Of a stretch of DNA of 64,000 nucleotides, positions 8,247 to 17,341 are shown in pieces. This DNA is from Actinomadura litoris. GTDB taxonomy: Bacteria > Actinomycetota > Actinomycetes > Streptosporangiales > Streptosporangiaceae. The position numbers were made by a program, and so were the translations under genes. Location of the stretch: NCBI RefSeq assembly GCF_009733595.1, contig NZ_WOFH01000001.1, forward strand, positions 186,001 to 250,000, given 5' to 3'. Each line of letters opens with the position of its first letter. The stretch's first letter is position 1. The notes below the pieces were generated by a model that saw only the letters and a list, made by a program, of their open reading frames with translations, did no database searches and was not told the DNA's origin.

Positions 8247-9965
8247 GTGGTCCAGGACGTGCACAGCCGGCCCGACCCGCCGGGCCCTCCCGCCGACTGG
8301 GAGGACCTGGACCCCCGGCGGTGGCTCGGCCTCTCGCTCGTACTGGTCGCCGGATTCATGGACCTGCTGGACGCCACGATCGTCAACGTGGCGATCCCGA
8401 GCATCCAGCGTGACCTCGACGCCCAGTACGCCTCGATCGAATGGATGGTGTCGGCCTACCTGCTGGCCTTCGCCTCCGTCCTCATCACCGGCGGCCGGCT
8501 CGGCGACATCGTCGGCCGCAAGCGCATGTTCCTGATCGGTGTGCTCGGCTTCACGGTCGCGTCCACCCTGTGCGGCATCGCGCCGACGCCGGGCGTGCTG
8601 ATCGCCTCGCGCTTCCTGCAGGGCGCCATGGCGGCCCTGATGGTTCCGCAGATCCTCGCCATCATCCACGTCACGTTCCCACCCGAGGAGCGCGGCAAGG
8701 TGTTCGGCCTGTTCGGGGGCATCATCGGCTCGGCGGCGGTGGCCGGGCCGATCCTCGGCGGCATCCTGGTGGAGGCGAACCTGTGGGGCCTGCAATGGCG
8801 TCCCATCTTCCTCGTGAACATCCCCGTCGGAGTGATCGTTTCGATCCTGGCATGGCGGGTGCTGCGCGAGTCCAAGTCCCCCACGGCCGCCAAGCTCGAC
8901 CTGCTCGGCGTGGTGCTGGTGACGGCGGCGGTGCTGCTGGTCATCTACCCGCTCACCGAGGGCCGCGCCAACGGCTGGCCGCTGTGGGGCTACCTGATGA
9001 TGGTCAGCGCCATCCCGGTGCTCGCGGTGTTCATCGTCTATGAACGGCGCCGCACCGCGACGGTCGGCTCCCCGCTGGTCGTGCTGCGCCTGTTCAAGGC
9101 CCGCGCGTTCGACGGCGGCCTGCTGGTGTGGCTGCTGTTCCAGGTGGCGCTCGGCGCGTTCTTCTTCGTCTGGACGCTCTACATGCAGTTCGGCCTCGGC
9201 TGGACCGCGCTGCACGCCGGCCTGACCGCCGTCTCGTTCGCGCTGGGCGCCTCGCCCGCCGCGGGCATCTCCATCCAGGTACTCACGCCCAAGTTCGGCC
9301 GCAAGGTCGTCATGGCCGGGGCGCTGCTCAACGCGGCCGGGTTCGGCGCCTACATCTGGGCGATCCACCACTACGGCACCGACATCACCTCCTGGGAGAT
9401 GGTGCCGCCGCTGGTGCTGTCGGGCTTCGGCTTCGGCCTCGTGGTCGCGCCGATCACCGACATCGTGCTGTCGGGGGTGCCGACGCGGGACGCGGGCTCG
9501 GCGTCCGGCCTGTTCAACACCACCCAGCAGCTCGGCGCGGCACTCGGCATCGCGCTCGTCGGCGTGCTCATGTTCCACCTGATCGCCCAGCAGGCCGACG
9601 GCAGCGTCGACGAGGTCGAACCGAAGCTGCGGGCCGACCTCGCGGCCGTCCAGGTCACCGGGCAGCAGCAGGACGCCCTGGTCCAGGGCTTCCGCACCTG
9701 CGTGACCGACCGGGCGAACGCGACCGACCCGAGCGCCACGCCCGAGAGCTGCCGGCAGCCGGTCATGGGGGCGCCGAACCCGCAGGCCGCCCAGCAGGTG
9801 GCCAAGGTCCTCACCGACAACGGCACGGAGGCGAACGCCAAGGACTTCTCCAAGTCGTTCTCCATCGGGCTCGGCTACCTGATCGGAGCGCTGATCATCT
9901 GCTTCCTCGGGATGTTCACGCTGCCGCGCCGCGCGACCTACGACTCGACGATGGCGGACACCTGA
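8247..9965 (+). CDS. DHA2-type MFS drug exporter
   Basis: This 572-residue transporter has 14 predicted membrane helices. The motif LDATIVNVAIPSIQ in helix 1 and GRLGDIVGRKR (motif A) after helix 2 place it in the EmrB/QacA (DHA2) proton-driven multidrug family. A roughly 100-residue loop before the last helix contains two cysteines. GGAGG at 8236-8240 fixes the GTG start. It is under likely control of the divergent MarR protein and is the best candidate exporter for the halogenated polyketide. Its stop overlaps the cupin start (TGATG). Confidence 0.9.
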   Translation: MVQDVHSRPDPPGPPADWEDLDPRRWLGLSLVLVAGFMDLLDATIVNVAIPSIQRDLDAQYASIEWMVSAYLLAFASVLITGGRLGDIVGRKRMFLIGVLGFTVASTLCGIAPTPGVLIASRFLQGAMAALMVPQILAIIHVTFPPEERGKVFGLFGGIIGSAAVAGPILGGILVEANLWGLQWRPIFLVNIPVGVIVSILAWRVLRESKSPTAAKLDLLGVVLVTAAVLLVIYPLTEGRANGWPLWGYLMMVSAIPVLAVFIVYERRRTATVGSPLVVLRLFKARAFDGGLLVWLLFQVALGAFFFVWTLYMQFGLGWTALHAGLTAVSFALGASPAAGISIQVLTPKFGRKVVMAGALLNAAGFGAYIWAIHHYGTDITSWEMVPPLVLSGFGFGLVVAPITDIVLSGVPTRDAGSASGLFNTTQQLGAALGIALVGVLMFHLIAQQADGSVDEVEPKLRADLAAVQVTGQQQDALVQGFRTCVTDRANATDPSATPESCRQPVMGAPNPQAAQQVAKVLTDNGTEANAKDFSKSFSIGLGYLIGALIICFLGMFTLPRRATYDSTMADT

Positions 9966-10441
9966 TGATGACCAAGCCTCTGCATCTCGACGACGTCACG
10001 CCCGTCCGCTGGGGCGGGCAGGAGGCCGCGCGGTTCCTGCTGCGCGGCACCGACACCGCCGGGCGGTTCTCGCTCTACGAGGTGAGCCTCCCGGAGAACG
10101 AGGGCTCGATCGTCCACACGCACGAGCACATGGACGAGACGTTCTTCGTCGTGGAGGGCCGGATCACCGTCCGGCTCGGCGACGAGGAGTTCGACCTGCG
10201 CGCGGGCACCGTGCTGTTCTGCCCGCGCGCGATCCCGCACGCGTTCCGCAACAGCGGGACGGGCACCGCGAAGATTCTCTGCGTCACCACTCCGGGGGGC
10301 ATCGAGGACTTCTTCGAGGAGCTCTCCGCCCTGATGGCGGGCGCGACGCCCCCCGAGTGGCCGCGCATGCGCGAGGTCGCGGCACGCCACGGCATCGTCG
10401 CCCACCCGCCCGCGACATCCTCGTCTGGGGAGAGGACATGA
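9965..10441 (+). CDS. Cupin-domain protein
   Basis: This 158-residue single-cupin protein carries metal-ligand motif 1 as HTHEHMDETFFVVEG (two His, a third His and Glu) and motif 2 near PRAIPHAFRN, so a metal site is likely. Small cupins in aromatic polyketide clusters act as cyclases, quinone-forming oxygenases or isomerases; no specific reaction can be assigned. It is translationally coupled on both sides: ATG overlaps the pump stop, and its TGA overlaps the next ATG (ATGA). Confidence 0.8.
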   Translation: MMTKPLHLDDVTPVRWGGQEAARFLLRGTDTAGRFSLYEVSLPENEGSIVHTHEHMDETFFVVEGRITVRLGDEEFDLRAGTVLFCPRAIPHAFRNSGTGTAKILCVTTPGGIEDFFEELSALMAGATPPEWPRMREVAARHGIVAHPPATSSSGERT

Positions 10442-11085
10442 CCCACAGCAACGTCAGTGCCCGCTATGTCGACAACGAACGGCTCATCGCGCTGAACGCC
10501 TCCCACGCGGCCTTCAGGCGCGACCTCACCAAGATGGCGCGCGTGGCGACGGTCGCCAACTTCCGCGACCCGGCGCATCGCAGGTCGATCCTCAACGGGT
10601 GGGCCGTCTTCAAGAACCAGCTTGAGCAGCACCACTCGCACGAGGACCGGTTCATCTGGCCGAACCTGCGGGAGAACATGGCCAACAGCGAGGCGGCCAT
10701 GTCCGTCCTGGACGACATGGAGTCCGAGCACGCGCTGATCGACCCGCTGCTGCGCTCGGTCGACTACGCCTTCGAGCACCACGAGACCGCCGACCTGGCC
10801 GCCGTGCTGGACGAGCTGAACTCCAAGCTCGGCTACCACCTCACGCACGAGGAGCACGACGCGATCCCGATGATCGTCGAGGCGATCCCCGAGAAGGAGT
10901 GGAAGAAGATCGTGTCCGGCATCAAGAAGGCGTCGATGTCGGGGGCGCCGGAGTTCATGCCGTGGGTCACCGAGGGGGCGACCGACGGCGAGGTCAAGCG
11001 GATCCTGAGCATGCTCCCCCCGCCCGCGCGCCTGATCTACCGGCGCGTCTGGGTCCCCAAGTACCGCAAGGTCAGCCGCTGGTAG
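10438..11085 (+). CDS. Hemerythrin-like (HHE) protein, copy 2
   Basis: This 215-residue paralogue of the protein at 5509 has matching ligand blocks: NASHAAF, HHSHED near residue 62, ESEH near 90 and HLTHEEHD near 135. Both copies share the tail pattern PPP-x5-YR-x-x-W. The start ATG at 10438 has GGGGAGAGG just upstream and overlaps the cupin stop by 4 nt, so it belongs to the pump-cupin operon while copy 1 belongs to the PKS/antiporter run. The function is unknown. Retention of two diverged copies in one cluster suggests distinct roles or a heterodimer. Confidence 0.8.
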   Translation: MTHSNVSARYVDNERLIALNASHAAFRRDLTKMARVATVANFRDPAHRRSILNGWAVFKNQLEQHHSHEDRFIWPNLRENMANSEAAMSVLDDMESEHALIDPLLRSVDYAFEHHETADLAAVLDELNSKLGYHLTHEEHDAIPMIVEAIPEKEWKKIVSGIKKASMSGAPEFMPWVTEGATDGEVKRILSMLPPPARLIYRRVWVPKYRKVSRW

Positions 11086-11157
11086 TCCGCTCCGGCAGTC
11101 GCGATCCTCGGTCCGGTCCGTCCGGGCCGGGGATCGTTTCCGTTCATGGAGGTTGAT

Positions 11158-11673
11158 GTGTCCGTGATCGACCCGAAGACCCTGCGGAACGTCTGCGGGC
11201 TGTTCGTCACCGGCGTCACCGTCATCACCACCGAGGAGGAGGGGAAGCCGACCGGCACCACGGTCAACTCCTTCACCTCGGTGTCCCTCGATCCCCCGCT
11301 CGTCCTGTTCTGCCTGCACAAGGACTCGCGGCTCGCGCCGGCCCTGGCGCGCTCGCGCAGCTTCGGCGTGAACTTCCTCGCCGGCCGGCAGGAGCGCCTC
11401 GCGTGGGCGTTCGCCGGCCGCGACCCCGCCGCGCTGGAGTCGGCCGTCCACCACACCACCGAGACCGGCGTGCCGGTGCTCGGCGAGGCGCTGGCGTTCC
11501 TCGCCTGCCGGCTGGTGAACGAGTACGACGGCGGCGACCACACCATCTATCTCGGGGAGGTCGCCGAACTCGGCGGCTCCCGCCACGGCGCGGAGCCGCT
11601 GGTCTTCTTCCGGGGCTCCATGGGGGTCCTGGAGGAGCAGCTGCTCGGCATCCATCCCATTCTGGACGGGTGA
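11158..11673 (+). CDS. Flavin reductase (HpaC/ActVB-like)
   Basis: This 171-residue split-barrel flavin reductase has GLFVTGVTVITT, the conserved TVNSFTSVSLDPPLV block and FGVNFLAGRQ. Such proteins pass NAD(P)H electrons to free FAD or FMN. Here the likely client is the halogenase at 3763, or another two-component oxygenase in the cluster. The ATG at 11146 is in frame, but its own bases form GGAGG (11148-11152), ideally spaced before GTG 11158, so I start at the GTG. Confidence 0.87.
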   Translation: MSVIDPKTLRNVCGLFVTGVTVITTEEEGKPTGTTVNSFTSVSLDPPLVLFCLHKDSRLAPALARSRSFGVNFLAGRQERLAWAFAGRDPAALESAVHHTTETGVPVLGEALAFLACRLVNEYDGGDHTIYLGEVAELGGSRHGAEPLVFFRGSMGVLEEQLLGIHPILDG

Positions 11674-11677
11674 GGCA

Positions 11678-13198
11678 ATGACGGTCAGTCGCAGAACCTT
11701 CCTCGGCGCCGGTGCGGGCGCCCTCTCGCTGCCGGTGCTCACGGGGTCGCTGGGCCCCGCGCGGGCGGCGGCCCGGGCGCGGGCCACCCCGTGGGACGCG
11801 CTCGCCTCCCGGTTGCGCGGCACCCTCGTCCGGCCCGGCGACGCGGCCTACGAGCAGGCCAAGCAGCTCGACCTCGGGCAGTTCGACGCGGCGCGCCCGC
11901 AGGCGGTCGCCTACTGCCAGAGCCCCGCCGACGTGTCGCTGTGCCTGCGTTTCGCGCAGGACAACGGCGTCCCGCTGACCCCGCGCAGCGGCGGCCACAG
12001 CCTGGGCGGGTACTCGACGACCCAGGGCCTGATCGTGGACGTCTCGCGGCTGAACGCCGTCACCCCGGGCGAGGGCACGGTGCGGTTCGGCGCGGGCGCG
12101 CAGAACATCGACCTGCTCACCGGGCTCGCCCCGCACGGCCGCGCGGTCGTCGGCGGCGCGCACGCGACGGTCGCGGCGGGCGGGTACGTCCAGGGCGGCG
12201 GGGTCGGCTTCCTGACCCGGAGGCTCGGCATGGCCTGCGACGCGATGACCTCGGCCGAGGTCGTGCTCGCCGACGGGCGCGTCGTCACCGCGTCCCGGCG
12301 GCGGCACCCGGAGCTGTTCTGGGCGCTGCGCGGCGGCGGTGGCGGCAACTTCGGCGTGGTCACCTCCTACACCGCGACCACGGCGCAGGTCGGGACGGTC
12401 GCGGCGGCCACCCTCGCCTGGCGTTTCGACGACGCCGCCGACCTCCTCGACGGCTACACCCGCTGGCTGGTGGACGCGCCGTCCTCGATCGGCGGCATCG
12501 TGCTCGTGTTCCTGCCGGACGCGGCGCCCGGCACCCCGCCGGTCGTCGCGCAGCAGCTCGTCGGGACCGGCGGCCCCGAGCAGCTCACCGCCGAGGTCGA
12601 CCGGATGCTGTCGCTGGTGGGGAGGGCCCCGCAGTCGAACCGGGTGGCCGAGCTGCCCTATCGGGACCTGATGATGAACATCTACGGTTGCGCCACGCTC
12701 AGCACCGACCAGTGCCGCCGCGTCGGCACCCGGCCGGACGCCCGGTTGCCCCGCACCCCGTTCGGCCTGGCCCGCAGCCGCCTGTTCAGGGGGCCGATCC
12801 CGCGCGCCGCCTGGGACCGGGCGCTCGCCGTGTTCGACACCGCGCGCGTCCCCGGGCAGCGCCACCAGATGGAGGTGCTCGCGCTCGGCGGCGCCGCGAA
12901 CGCCCCGGGGCGGACCGACACCGCCTACGTCCACCGCGACAGCCTTTTCAACATCCAGTACGTGACGCCCGTCTTCCAGCCGACCGACGAGGGGCGCGCC
13001 GCCGCCCGCGCCTGGGTGGACACCGGGTTCGAGGCGATCGACCCCCATTCCAGCCGCGAGTCCTACCAGAACTTCATCGACCCCGCGCTGCCCGGCTGGC
13101 AGCGCGCCTACTACGCCGAGAACTATCCGAGGCTGAGCCGGATCAAGCACGCCTACGACCCGCACGGCGTGTTCCGCTTCGCCCAGGGGATCCGCTGA
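11678..13198 (+). CDS. TAT-exported FAD-linked oxidase (BBE type)
   Basis: This 506-residue protein begins with a twin-arginine signal (SRRTFLGAGAG), so it is folded with FAD before export. The PCMH FAD domain follows, with the covalent-flavin His107 in PRSGGHSLGG. The cysteine used by bicovalent members is absent (AHATVAAGG at 161-169), so only one flavin bond is expected. The C-terminal berberine-bridge motif YYAENYPRLSRIK is intact. Secreted oxidases of this family carry out late dehydrogenations or ring closures outside the cell. It starts 4 nt after the flavin reductase stop. Confidence 0.88.
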   Translation: MTVSRRTFLGAGAGALSLPVLTGSLGPARAAARARATPWDALASRLRGTLVRPGDAAYEQAKQLDLGQFDAARPQAVAYCQSPADVSLCLRFAQDNGVPLTPRSGGHSLGGYSTTQGLIVDVSRLNAVTPGEGTVRFGAGAQNIDLLTGLAPHGRAVVGGAHATVAAGGYVQGGGVGFLTRRLGMACDAMTSAEVVLADGRVVTASRRRHPELFWALRGGGGGNFGVVTSYTATTAQVGTVAAATLAWRFDDAADLLDGYTRWLVDAPSSIGGIVLVFLPDAAPGTPPVVAQQLVGTGGPEQLTAEVDRMLSLVGRAPQSNRVAELPYRDLMMNIYGCATLSTDQCRRVGTRPDARLPRTPFGLARSRLFRGPIPRAAWDRALAVFDTARVPGQRHQMEVLALGGAANAPGRTDTAYVHRDSLFNIQYVTPVFQPTDEGRAAARAWVDTGFEAIDPHSSRESYQNFIDPALPGWQRAYYAENYPRLSRIKHAYDPHGVFRFAQGIR

Positions 13199-13312
13199 TC
13201 CCCCGCGCCCGGCCTTTCCGGCCCCGCTGACCTTTCCCACCCTTCCGACCCGCCCGTTCCTGAGCGTCCGGCCCCCTGAGCCCGGGGCCCGCGCGCCGGG
13301 CCGGGCCTCCAC

Positions 13313-13350
13313 GGCCGCGTCTCCGCCACCCGTCCGGCGGGGACGCGGCC
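13313..13350. terminator. Strong hairpin after the oxidase gene
   Basis: A 15-bp stem with one G.T pair (GGCCGCGTC.CCGCC / GGCGG.GACGCGGCC) and an 8-nt loop lies 115 nt after the FAD-oxidase stop. There is no T-run, as is usual for high-GC actinomycete terminators. The rest of 13199-13414 shows no gene. Confidence 0.55.
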
Positions 13351-13414
13351 ATCGCCGTGCCGGGGCGCCCGGACAACGCCCCCTCTCCCCGTACAGAAGA
13401 AAGAGGTGTCGCCG

Positions 13415-13792
13415 ATGTCGATCCAACGACGGCTCGCGAGGTTCAACAAGATCGTTGCCAACCGCATCATCGGCCGTCCGATGGCGCGCATGCCCGGGTT
13501 CGGCGCGCTGTTCCACACCGGCCGCAGGTCGGGGCGGCTCTACCGGATCCCCGTCAAGGTGTTCCGGCGCGACGGCGTCTACGTGCTGCCGATGCCCTAC
13601 GGACCGGACTGCGACTGGGTCCGCAACGTCGTCGCCGCCGGCGGCTGCGAGCTGCGCACCCACGGGCGGCGGGTGAAGCTCGCCGACCCGCACGTGATCA
13701 TCGATGAGCGGCAGCACGACATCCCGGCCCACATCCGGTTCGTCCTGCTGCGGCTCGGCATCAAGCACTTCATGGTGCTCAACCCCGTCTGA
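13415..13792 (+). CDS. Deazaflavin-dependent nitroreductase-family protein
   Basis: This 125-residue split-barrel protein of the Ddn/DUF385 type has [14 protein letters not shown] (the family's GRxSGxxRxxPv signature) and a [14 protein letters not shown] block. Members use F420 or bind flavin/heme to reduce quinones and polycyclic substrates. AGAGG at 13402-13406 spaces well with ATG 13415; the GTG at 13406 is an alternative start overlapping that site. It is probably a tailoring or detoxifying quinone reductase, but substrate and cofactor are inferred from family only. Confidence 0.75.
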   Translation: MSIQRRLARFNKIVANRIIGRPMARMPGFGALFHTGRRSGRLYRIPVKVFRRDGVYVLPMPYGPDCDWVRNVVAAGGCELRTHGRRVKLADPHVIIDERQHDIPAHIRFVLLRLGIKHFMVLNPV

Positions 13793-13937
13793 ACCCCGCG
13801 GATCGCGGACGGCGCGCCGGCGCCCCGCCCGCCGGCGCGCCGTCCGATCCGCGCCCCACCGACCCAGGGCCGCACCGACTCAGGGCCCCACCGATCCGGG
13901 GCCGCGACCCGCGGGCCCGCTGCCGAGAGGAAGAGCC

Positions 13938-15719
13938 GTGCGCAGGATACTGATCGCCAACCGCGGGGAGATCGCGGTCCGCATCGCCCGCGCCTGCCGC
14001 GACGCCGGGCTGACCAGTGTCGCCGTCTACGCCGAGCCGGACCTGGACGCGCTGCACGTCCAGGTGTCCGACGAGGCGTACGCGCTGGGCGGCGCGACCG
14101 CCGCCGACTCCTATCTGGACATCGGCAGGGTCCTCGAAGCGGCGAAGAAGGCGGGCGCGGACGCCGTCCACCCCGGCTACGGCTTCCTGGCCGAGAACGC
14201 CTGCTTCGCGAGGGCCGTGCAGGACTCGGGGCTGACGTGGATCGGGCCGCCCCCCGACGCGATCAACGCGCTCGGCGACAAGGTCAAGGCCCGCGCCCTC
14301 GCGCAGCGGGTCGGCGCGCCGCTGGTCGCCGGGACGGACGGCCCGGTGTCGGGCGCCGCCGAGGTCGAGGCGTTCGCCCGCGAGCACGGGCTGCCGATCG
14401 CGATCAAGGCGGCCTACGGCGGCGGCGGGCGCGGCCTGAAGGTCGCCCGCACGATGGACGAGGTCCCCGAGCTGTACGAGTCGGCCGTCCGGGAGGCCGT
14501 CGCCGCGTTCGGACGCGGCGACTGCTTCGTCGAGCGCTACCTCGACAAGCCGCGCCACGTCGAGACGCAGTGCGTGGCCGACGCGCACGGCAATGTCGTC
14601 GTCGCCTCCACCCGCGACTGCTCCCTCCAGCGCCGCCACCAGAAGCTGGTCGAGGAGGCCCCGGCGCCGTTCCTCACCGCCGAGCAGGACGCGCTGCTGC
14701 GCGAGGCGTCGAAGGCGCTCCTGCGCGCCGCCGGGTACGTGGGCGTCGGCACCTGCGAGTTCCTGGTCGCGCAGGACGGCACGATCTCGTTCCTGGAGGT
14801 CAACACCCGGTTGCAGGTCGAGCACCCGGTGACCGAGGAGGTCGCGGGCCTCGACCTCGTCCGCGAGATGTTCCGCGTCGCGGCCGGTGAGCCGCTCGGC
14901 TACGACGACCCGCCGGCGCGCGGCCACTCGATCGAGTTCCGGATCAACGCCGAGGACGCCGGGCGGGGGTTCCTGCCCGCCGCCGGGACGCTGGCGCGGT
15001 GGGAGCCGCCGTCGGGGCCGGGCGTCCGGCTGGACTCCGGCTACGTCGCGGGGCAGACCGTCCCGCAGGTGTTCGACTCGCTGATCGCCAAGCTCGTGGT
15101 CACCGGCGCGACCCGCCGCCAGGCGGTCGAGCGCGCCCGCCGCGCGCTCGCCGAGTTCGGCATCGCGGGGCTGCCGACCGTGCTGCCCTTCCACCGCGCC
15201 GTCCTGGACGACCCGGCGTTCGTCCCCGCCGCCGACGACGCCCCGTTCACCGTCCACACCCGGTGGATCGAGACCGAGTTCGACAACCGGATCCCGCCGT
15301 GGGAGCCGGACGCGGCGGCCGACCCGGCCGAGGCGGACGCGGGCGAGCGCGAGCGGATGACCGTCGAGGTCGACGGCAGGCGCGTCGAGCTGGTGTTCCC
15401 GCCCGGGTTCGGCGCCCCGGCGCCCGGCGCCGTGCCGCTCAACGGCGGCGTGGTCGCCCCGGCGCGGCGGCGGCCCGGGAAGGGGCGCGGCGCCCGGACG
15501 TCCGGCGACGCGCTCGTCTCCCCCATGCAGGGCACGATCGTCAAGATCGTCGCGGCGGACGGCGCGGCCGTCGAGGCGGGCGACACCGTCCTGGTCCTGG
15601 AGGCCATGAAGATGGAGCAGCCCCTCGCCGCGCACAAGGCCGGGACGGTGACCGCGCTGTCCGCCGAGGTCGGCCAGACCGTGACCTCCGGCGCCGTGCT
15701 CTGCACGATCGAGGGCTGA
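13938..15719 (+). CDS. accA2: Acyl-CoA carboxylase alpha (biotin) subunit
   Basis: This 593-residue protein is built as biotin carboxylase ([21 protein letters not shown] at the N terminus, ATP-grasp loop YGGGGRGLK, biotin-carboxylase C domain to about 450), a linker rich in Arg/Gly, and a C-terminal biotinyl domain. Biotin attaches at Lys558 in EAMKMEQ. It carboxylates biotin for acetyl-CoA to malonyl-CoA conversion, the PKS extender. No beta subunit is nearby, so it must use a partner encoded elsewhere. Dedicated carboxylase genes like this are common in aromatic polyketide clusters. GAGAGGAAGAG precedes the GTG start. It converges on the XRE gene with a 2-bp gap. Confidence 0.93.
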   Translation: MRRILIANRGEIAVRIARACRDAGLTSVAVYAEPDLDALHVQVSDEAYALGGATAADSYLDIGRVLEAAKKAGADAVHPGYGFLAENACFARAVQDSGLTWIGPPPDAINALGDKVKARALAQRVGAPLVAGTDGPVSGAAEVEAFAREHGLPIAIKAAYGGGGRGLKVARTMDEVPELYESAVREAVAAFGRGDCFVERYLDKPRHVETQCVADAHGNVVVASTRDCSLQRRHQKLVEEAPAPFLTAEQDALLREASKALLRAAGYVGVGTCEFLVAQDGTISFLEVNTRLQVEHPVTEEVAGLDLVREMFRVAAGEPLGYDDPPARGHSIEFRINAEDAGRGFLPAAGTLARWEPPSGPGVRLDSGYVAGQTVPQVFDSLIAKLVVTGATRRQAVERARRALAEFGIAGLPTVLPFHRAVLDDPAFVPAADDAPFTVHTRWIETEFDNRIPPWEPDAAADPAEADAGERERMTVEVDGRRVELVFPPGFGAPAPGAVPLNGGVVAPARRRPGKGRGARTSGDALVSPMQGTIVKIVAADGAAVEAGDTVLVLEAMKMEQPLAAHKAGTVTALSAEVGQTVTSGAVLCTIEG

Positions 15720-15721
15720 GC

Positions 15722-16579
15722 TCAGGTGGGGCGCTCGACGTGATCGGGCGTCCCGGCGCTCCAGCTCGTCAGGAAGTTGAGCGCCTCCGCCGACGGCGAC
15801 CCGGCCTCGGCGGTGTAGGTGACGAGGACCTGGTCGGGGTCGGAGGGCAGCCGCAGCGTCTCGAAGTCGAGCACGAGGTCGCCGGCGACCGGGTGCCGCA
15901 GGTGCTTGCGGCCGTGCGCCTTGTCGTGCACGTCGTGGCTCGCCCACCAGTGCCGGAAGTCCGCGCTCTTCACCGACAGCTCCCCGACCAGCGCGGCCAG
16001 CTCCGGGTCGTTCGGATGGCTGCCCGCCTGGAGGCGCAGGTAGGACACGGTCTCGCGGGCCTTGACCGTCCAGTCGTCGAACAGGTCGCGGATCTCCTGC
16101 TCCAGGAAGATCATGCGGCCCCAGTTGCGCAGCGCCGGCGGGCGCGCGGCGAAGTCGGTGAACAGCACGCAGGCGAGCCGGTTCCAGGCGAGCACGTCCA
16201 CCCGCCGCCCCACCACGTACGCGGGGACGTTCGCGCTCATGTCGAGCAGCCGCTGCAATCCCGGGCGCACCCGCTCCGGGCGGGGCGGGCGGCGCCGCGC
16301 CGGCACGGGCTTGGCGATGTTGCGCAGGTACGCCTGCTCGTCCTCGTTCAGCCGCAGCGCCTGCGCGACCGCGTCGAGCACGGCGGCCGAGGCGTTGCGG
16401 GCCCTGCCCTGTTCGAGCCGGACGTAGTAGTCCACGCTGACGCCAGCGAGCTGCGCCAGCTCCTCCCTGCGCAGGCCGGGCACCCGCCGCTTGCCGAGGG
16501 CCGGCAGGCCGACGTCCTCGGGGCTCAGGCGGGCGCGCCTGGACCTCAGGAACTCGCCGAGTTCGGTTCGCTGGTCCAT
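15722..16579 (-). CDS. XRE regulator with MmyB C-terminal domain
   Basis: This 285-residue protein has an N-terminal helix-turn-helix (about 8-75, LAQLAGVSVDYYVRLEQGRA) and the MmyB/methylenomycin-type ligand-binding C-terminal domain with the sequence DFRHWWASHDV. Such regulators commonly sit next to, and control, a short-chain dehydrogenase or biosynthetic operon. Here the neighbours are the carboxylase (convergent) and, on the other side, the conserved 45-nt element at 16624. Its own upstream region carries that element, so autoregulation is possible. A truncated relative of the same family is at 61680. Confidence 0.87.
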   Translation of the reverse strand: MDQRTELGEFLRSRRARLSPEDVGLPALGKRRVPGLRREELAQLAGVSVDYYVRLEQGRARNASAAVLDAVAQALRLNEDEQAYLRNIAKPVPARRRPPRPERVRPGLQRLLDMSANVPAYVVGRRVDVLAWNRLACVLFTDFAARPPALRNWGRMIFLEQEIRDLFDDWTVKARETVSYLRLQAGSHPNDPELAALVGELSVKSADFRHWWASHDVHDKAHGRKHLRHPVAGDLVLDFETLRLPSDPDQVLVTYTAEAGSPSAEALNFLTSWSAGTPDHVERPT

Positions 16580-16623
16580 GGTCCCAGTGTCACCCCTTTC
16601 CCCTTCCGATGCCTGTGCCTGGT

Positions 16624-16668
16624 AGACCTAGGTAGCAGAGTCCTAGGGACGTCAGGACTCTGGGCAGC
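16624..16668. promoter_or_regulatory. 45-nt conserved element, copy A
   Basis: This element lies 45 nt upstream of the XRE gene. It matches copy B (19116-19160) at 35 of 45 positions without gaps, starting with the identical AGACCTAGGTAGC. It contains the 8-bp inverted repeat AGAGTCCT-N9-AGGACTCT (16637-16661). Shared core: CCYAGG-N11-YCTGGGCA. The remaining 16580-16858 shows no gene. Confidence 0.6.
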
Positions 16669-16858
16669 ATCCCGCCTGGGGAGCATGATTCGAGCATGCA
16701 CCGGCGGGATGATGATGAACGGCACCGATCCCGGCGGTGCCCCCCGCGCCGGTACGGGCGACGCAGACGCTGTGCGGGGTGTCGGCCTCTCCCCGGCATC
16801 CCGCACAGCCTTTCCCCTCCCCTTCAGCCTTGTCTTCGGCCTTCGCCGGCCGTGCCGC

Positions 16859-17317
16859 TCAGCGCGCCTTCTTCGGGGCGTCGACCGCCGCCGTCAGCAC
16901 GCCGGAGCAGCGGCCCAGATACTCGATCAGTTGACCAGCCTCCCTGGTGTCGAACTCCGCGCTCAACCTCGACTCGATCGTGACCGCGGCGGCGTCCGCC
17001 TCGGCCAGCAACGATCTCGCCTTCCTCGTCAACCGGACCTCAAGGATGTGGCTGTGGATCGGATGGGGCGTTCGCTCCACCAGCCTGCGTGATTCGAGCG
17101 TCGCGAGGACCGACGACATCGTCTGCGGTGTGACCAGGCAACGTCGCGCCAGCGCCGCCCCGGAGAGCCCGGGCTCGTGCGAGAGGACGAGAAGGACCGT
17201 GTACTGCGGGACGTTCAGGCCGAACGGCCGCAGGGCCACGGTCTTCGCGGCGATGAGCTCCTGCTCGACCCGTTTGAGGTGGTGGCCGAGCCGCTGCTCG
17301 ATCGGAAGTGCACTCAT
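16859..17317 (-). CDS. MarR-family regulator
   Basis: This 152-residue winged-helix protein has FGLNVPQYTVLLVLSHEPG, the recognition helix LARRCLVTPQTMSSVLATLE and wing residues ERTPHPIHSHI. It is encoded 24 nt after the flavin monooxygenase on the same strand, so the two probably form one operon and the protein likely represses it. Matching heptamers ACCAGAT and GGTGTCT occur between the two genes (17331-17352) and, inverted, upstream of the monooxygenase (19058-19076). These are candidate binding half-sites. Confidence 0.85.
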   Translation of the reverse strand: MSALPIEQRLGHHLKRVEQELIAAKTVALRPFGLNVPQYTVLLVLSHEPGLSGAALARRCLVTPQTMSSVLATLESRRLVERTPHPIHSHILEVRLTRKARSLLAEADAAAVTIESRLSAEFDTREAGQLIEYLGRCSGVLTAAVDAPKKAR

Positions 17318-17341
17318 TGTGCCATCATAGACCAGATACTA

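Noticed and set aside
13938..15719. Primary-metabolism carboxylase unrelated to the cluster
   Set aside because: Kept as part of the polyketide region because it lies within it and malonyl-CoA supply genes are typical there. A housekeeping role cannot be excluded.
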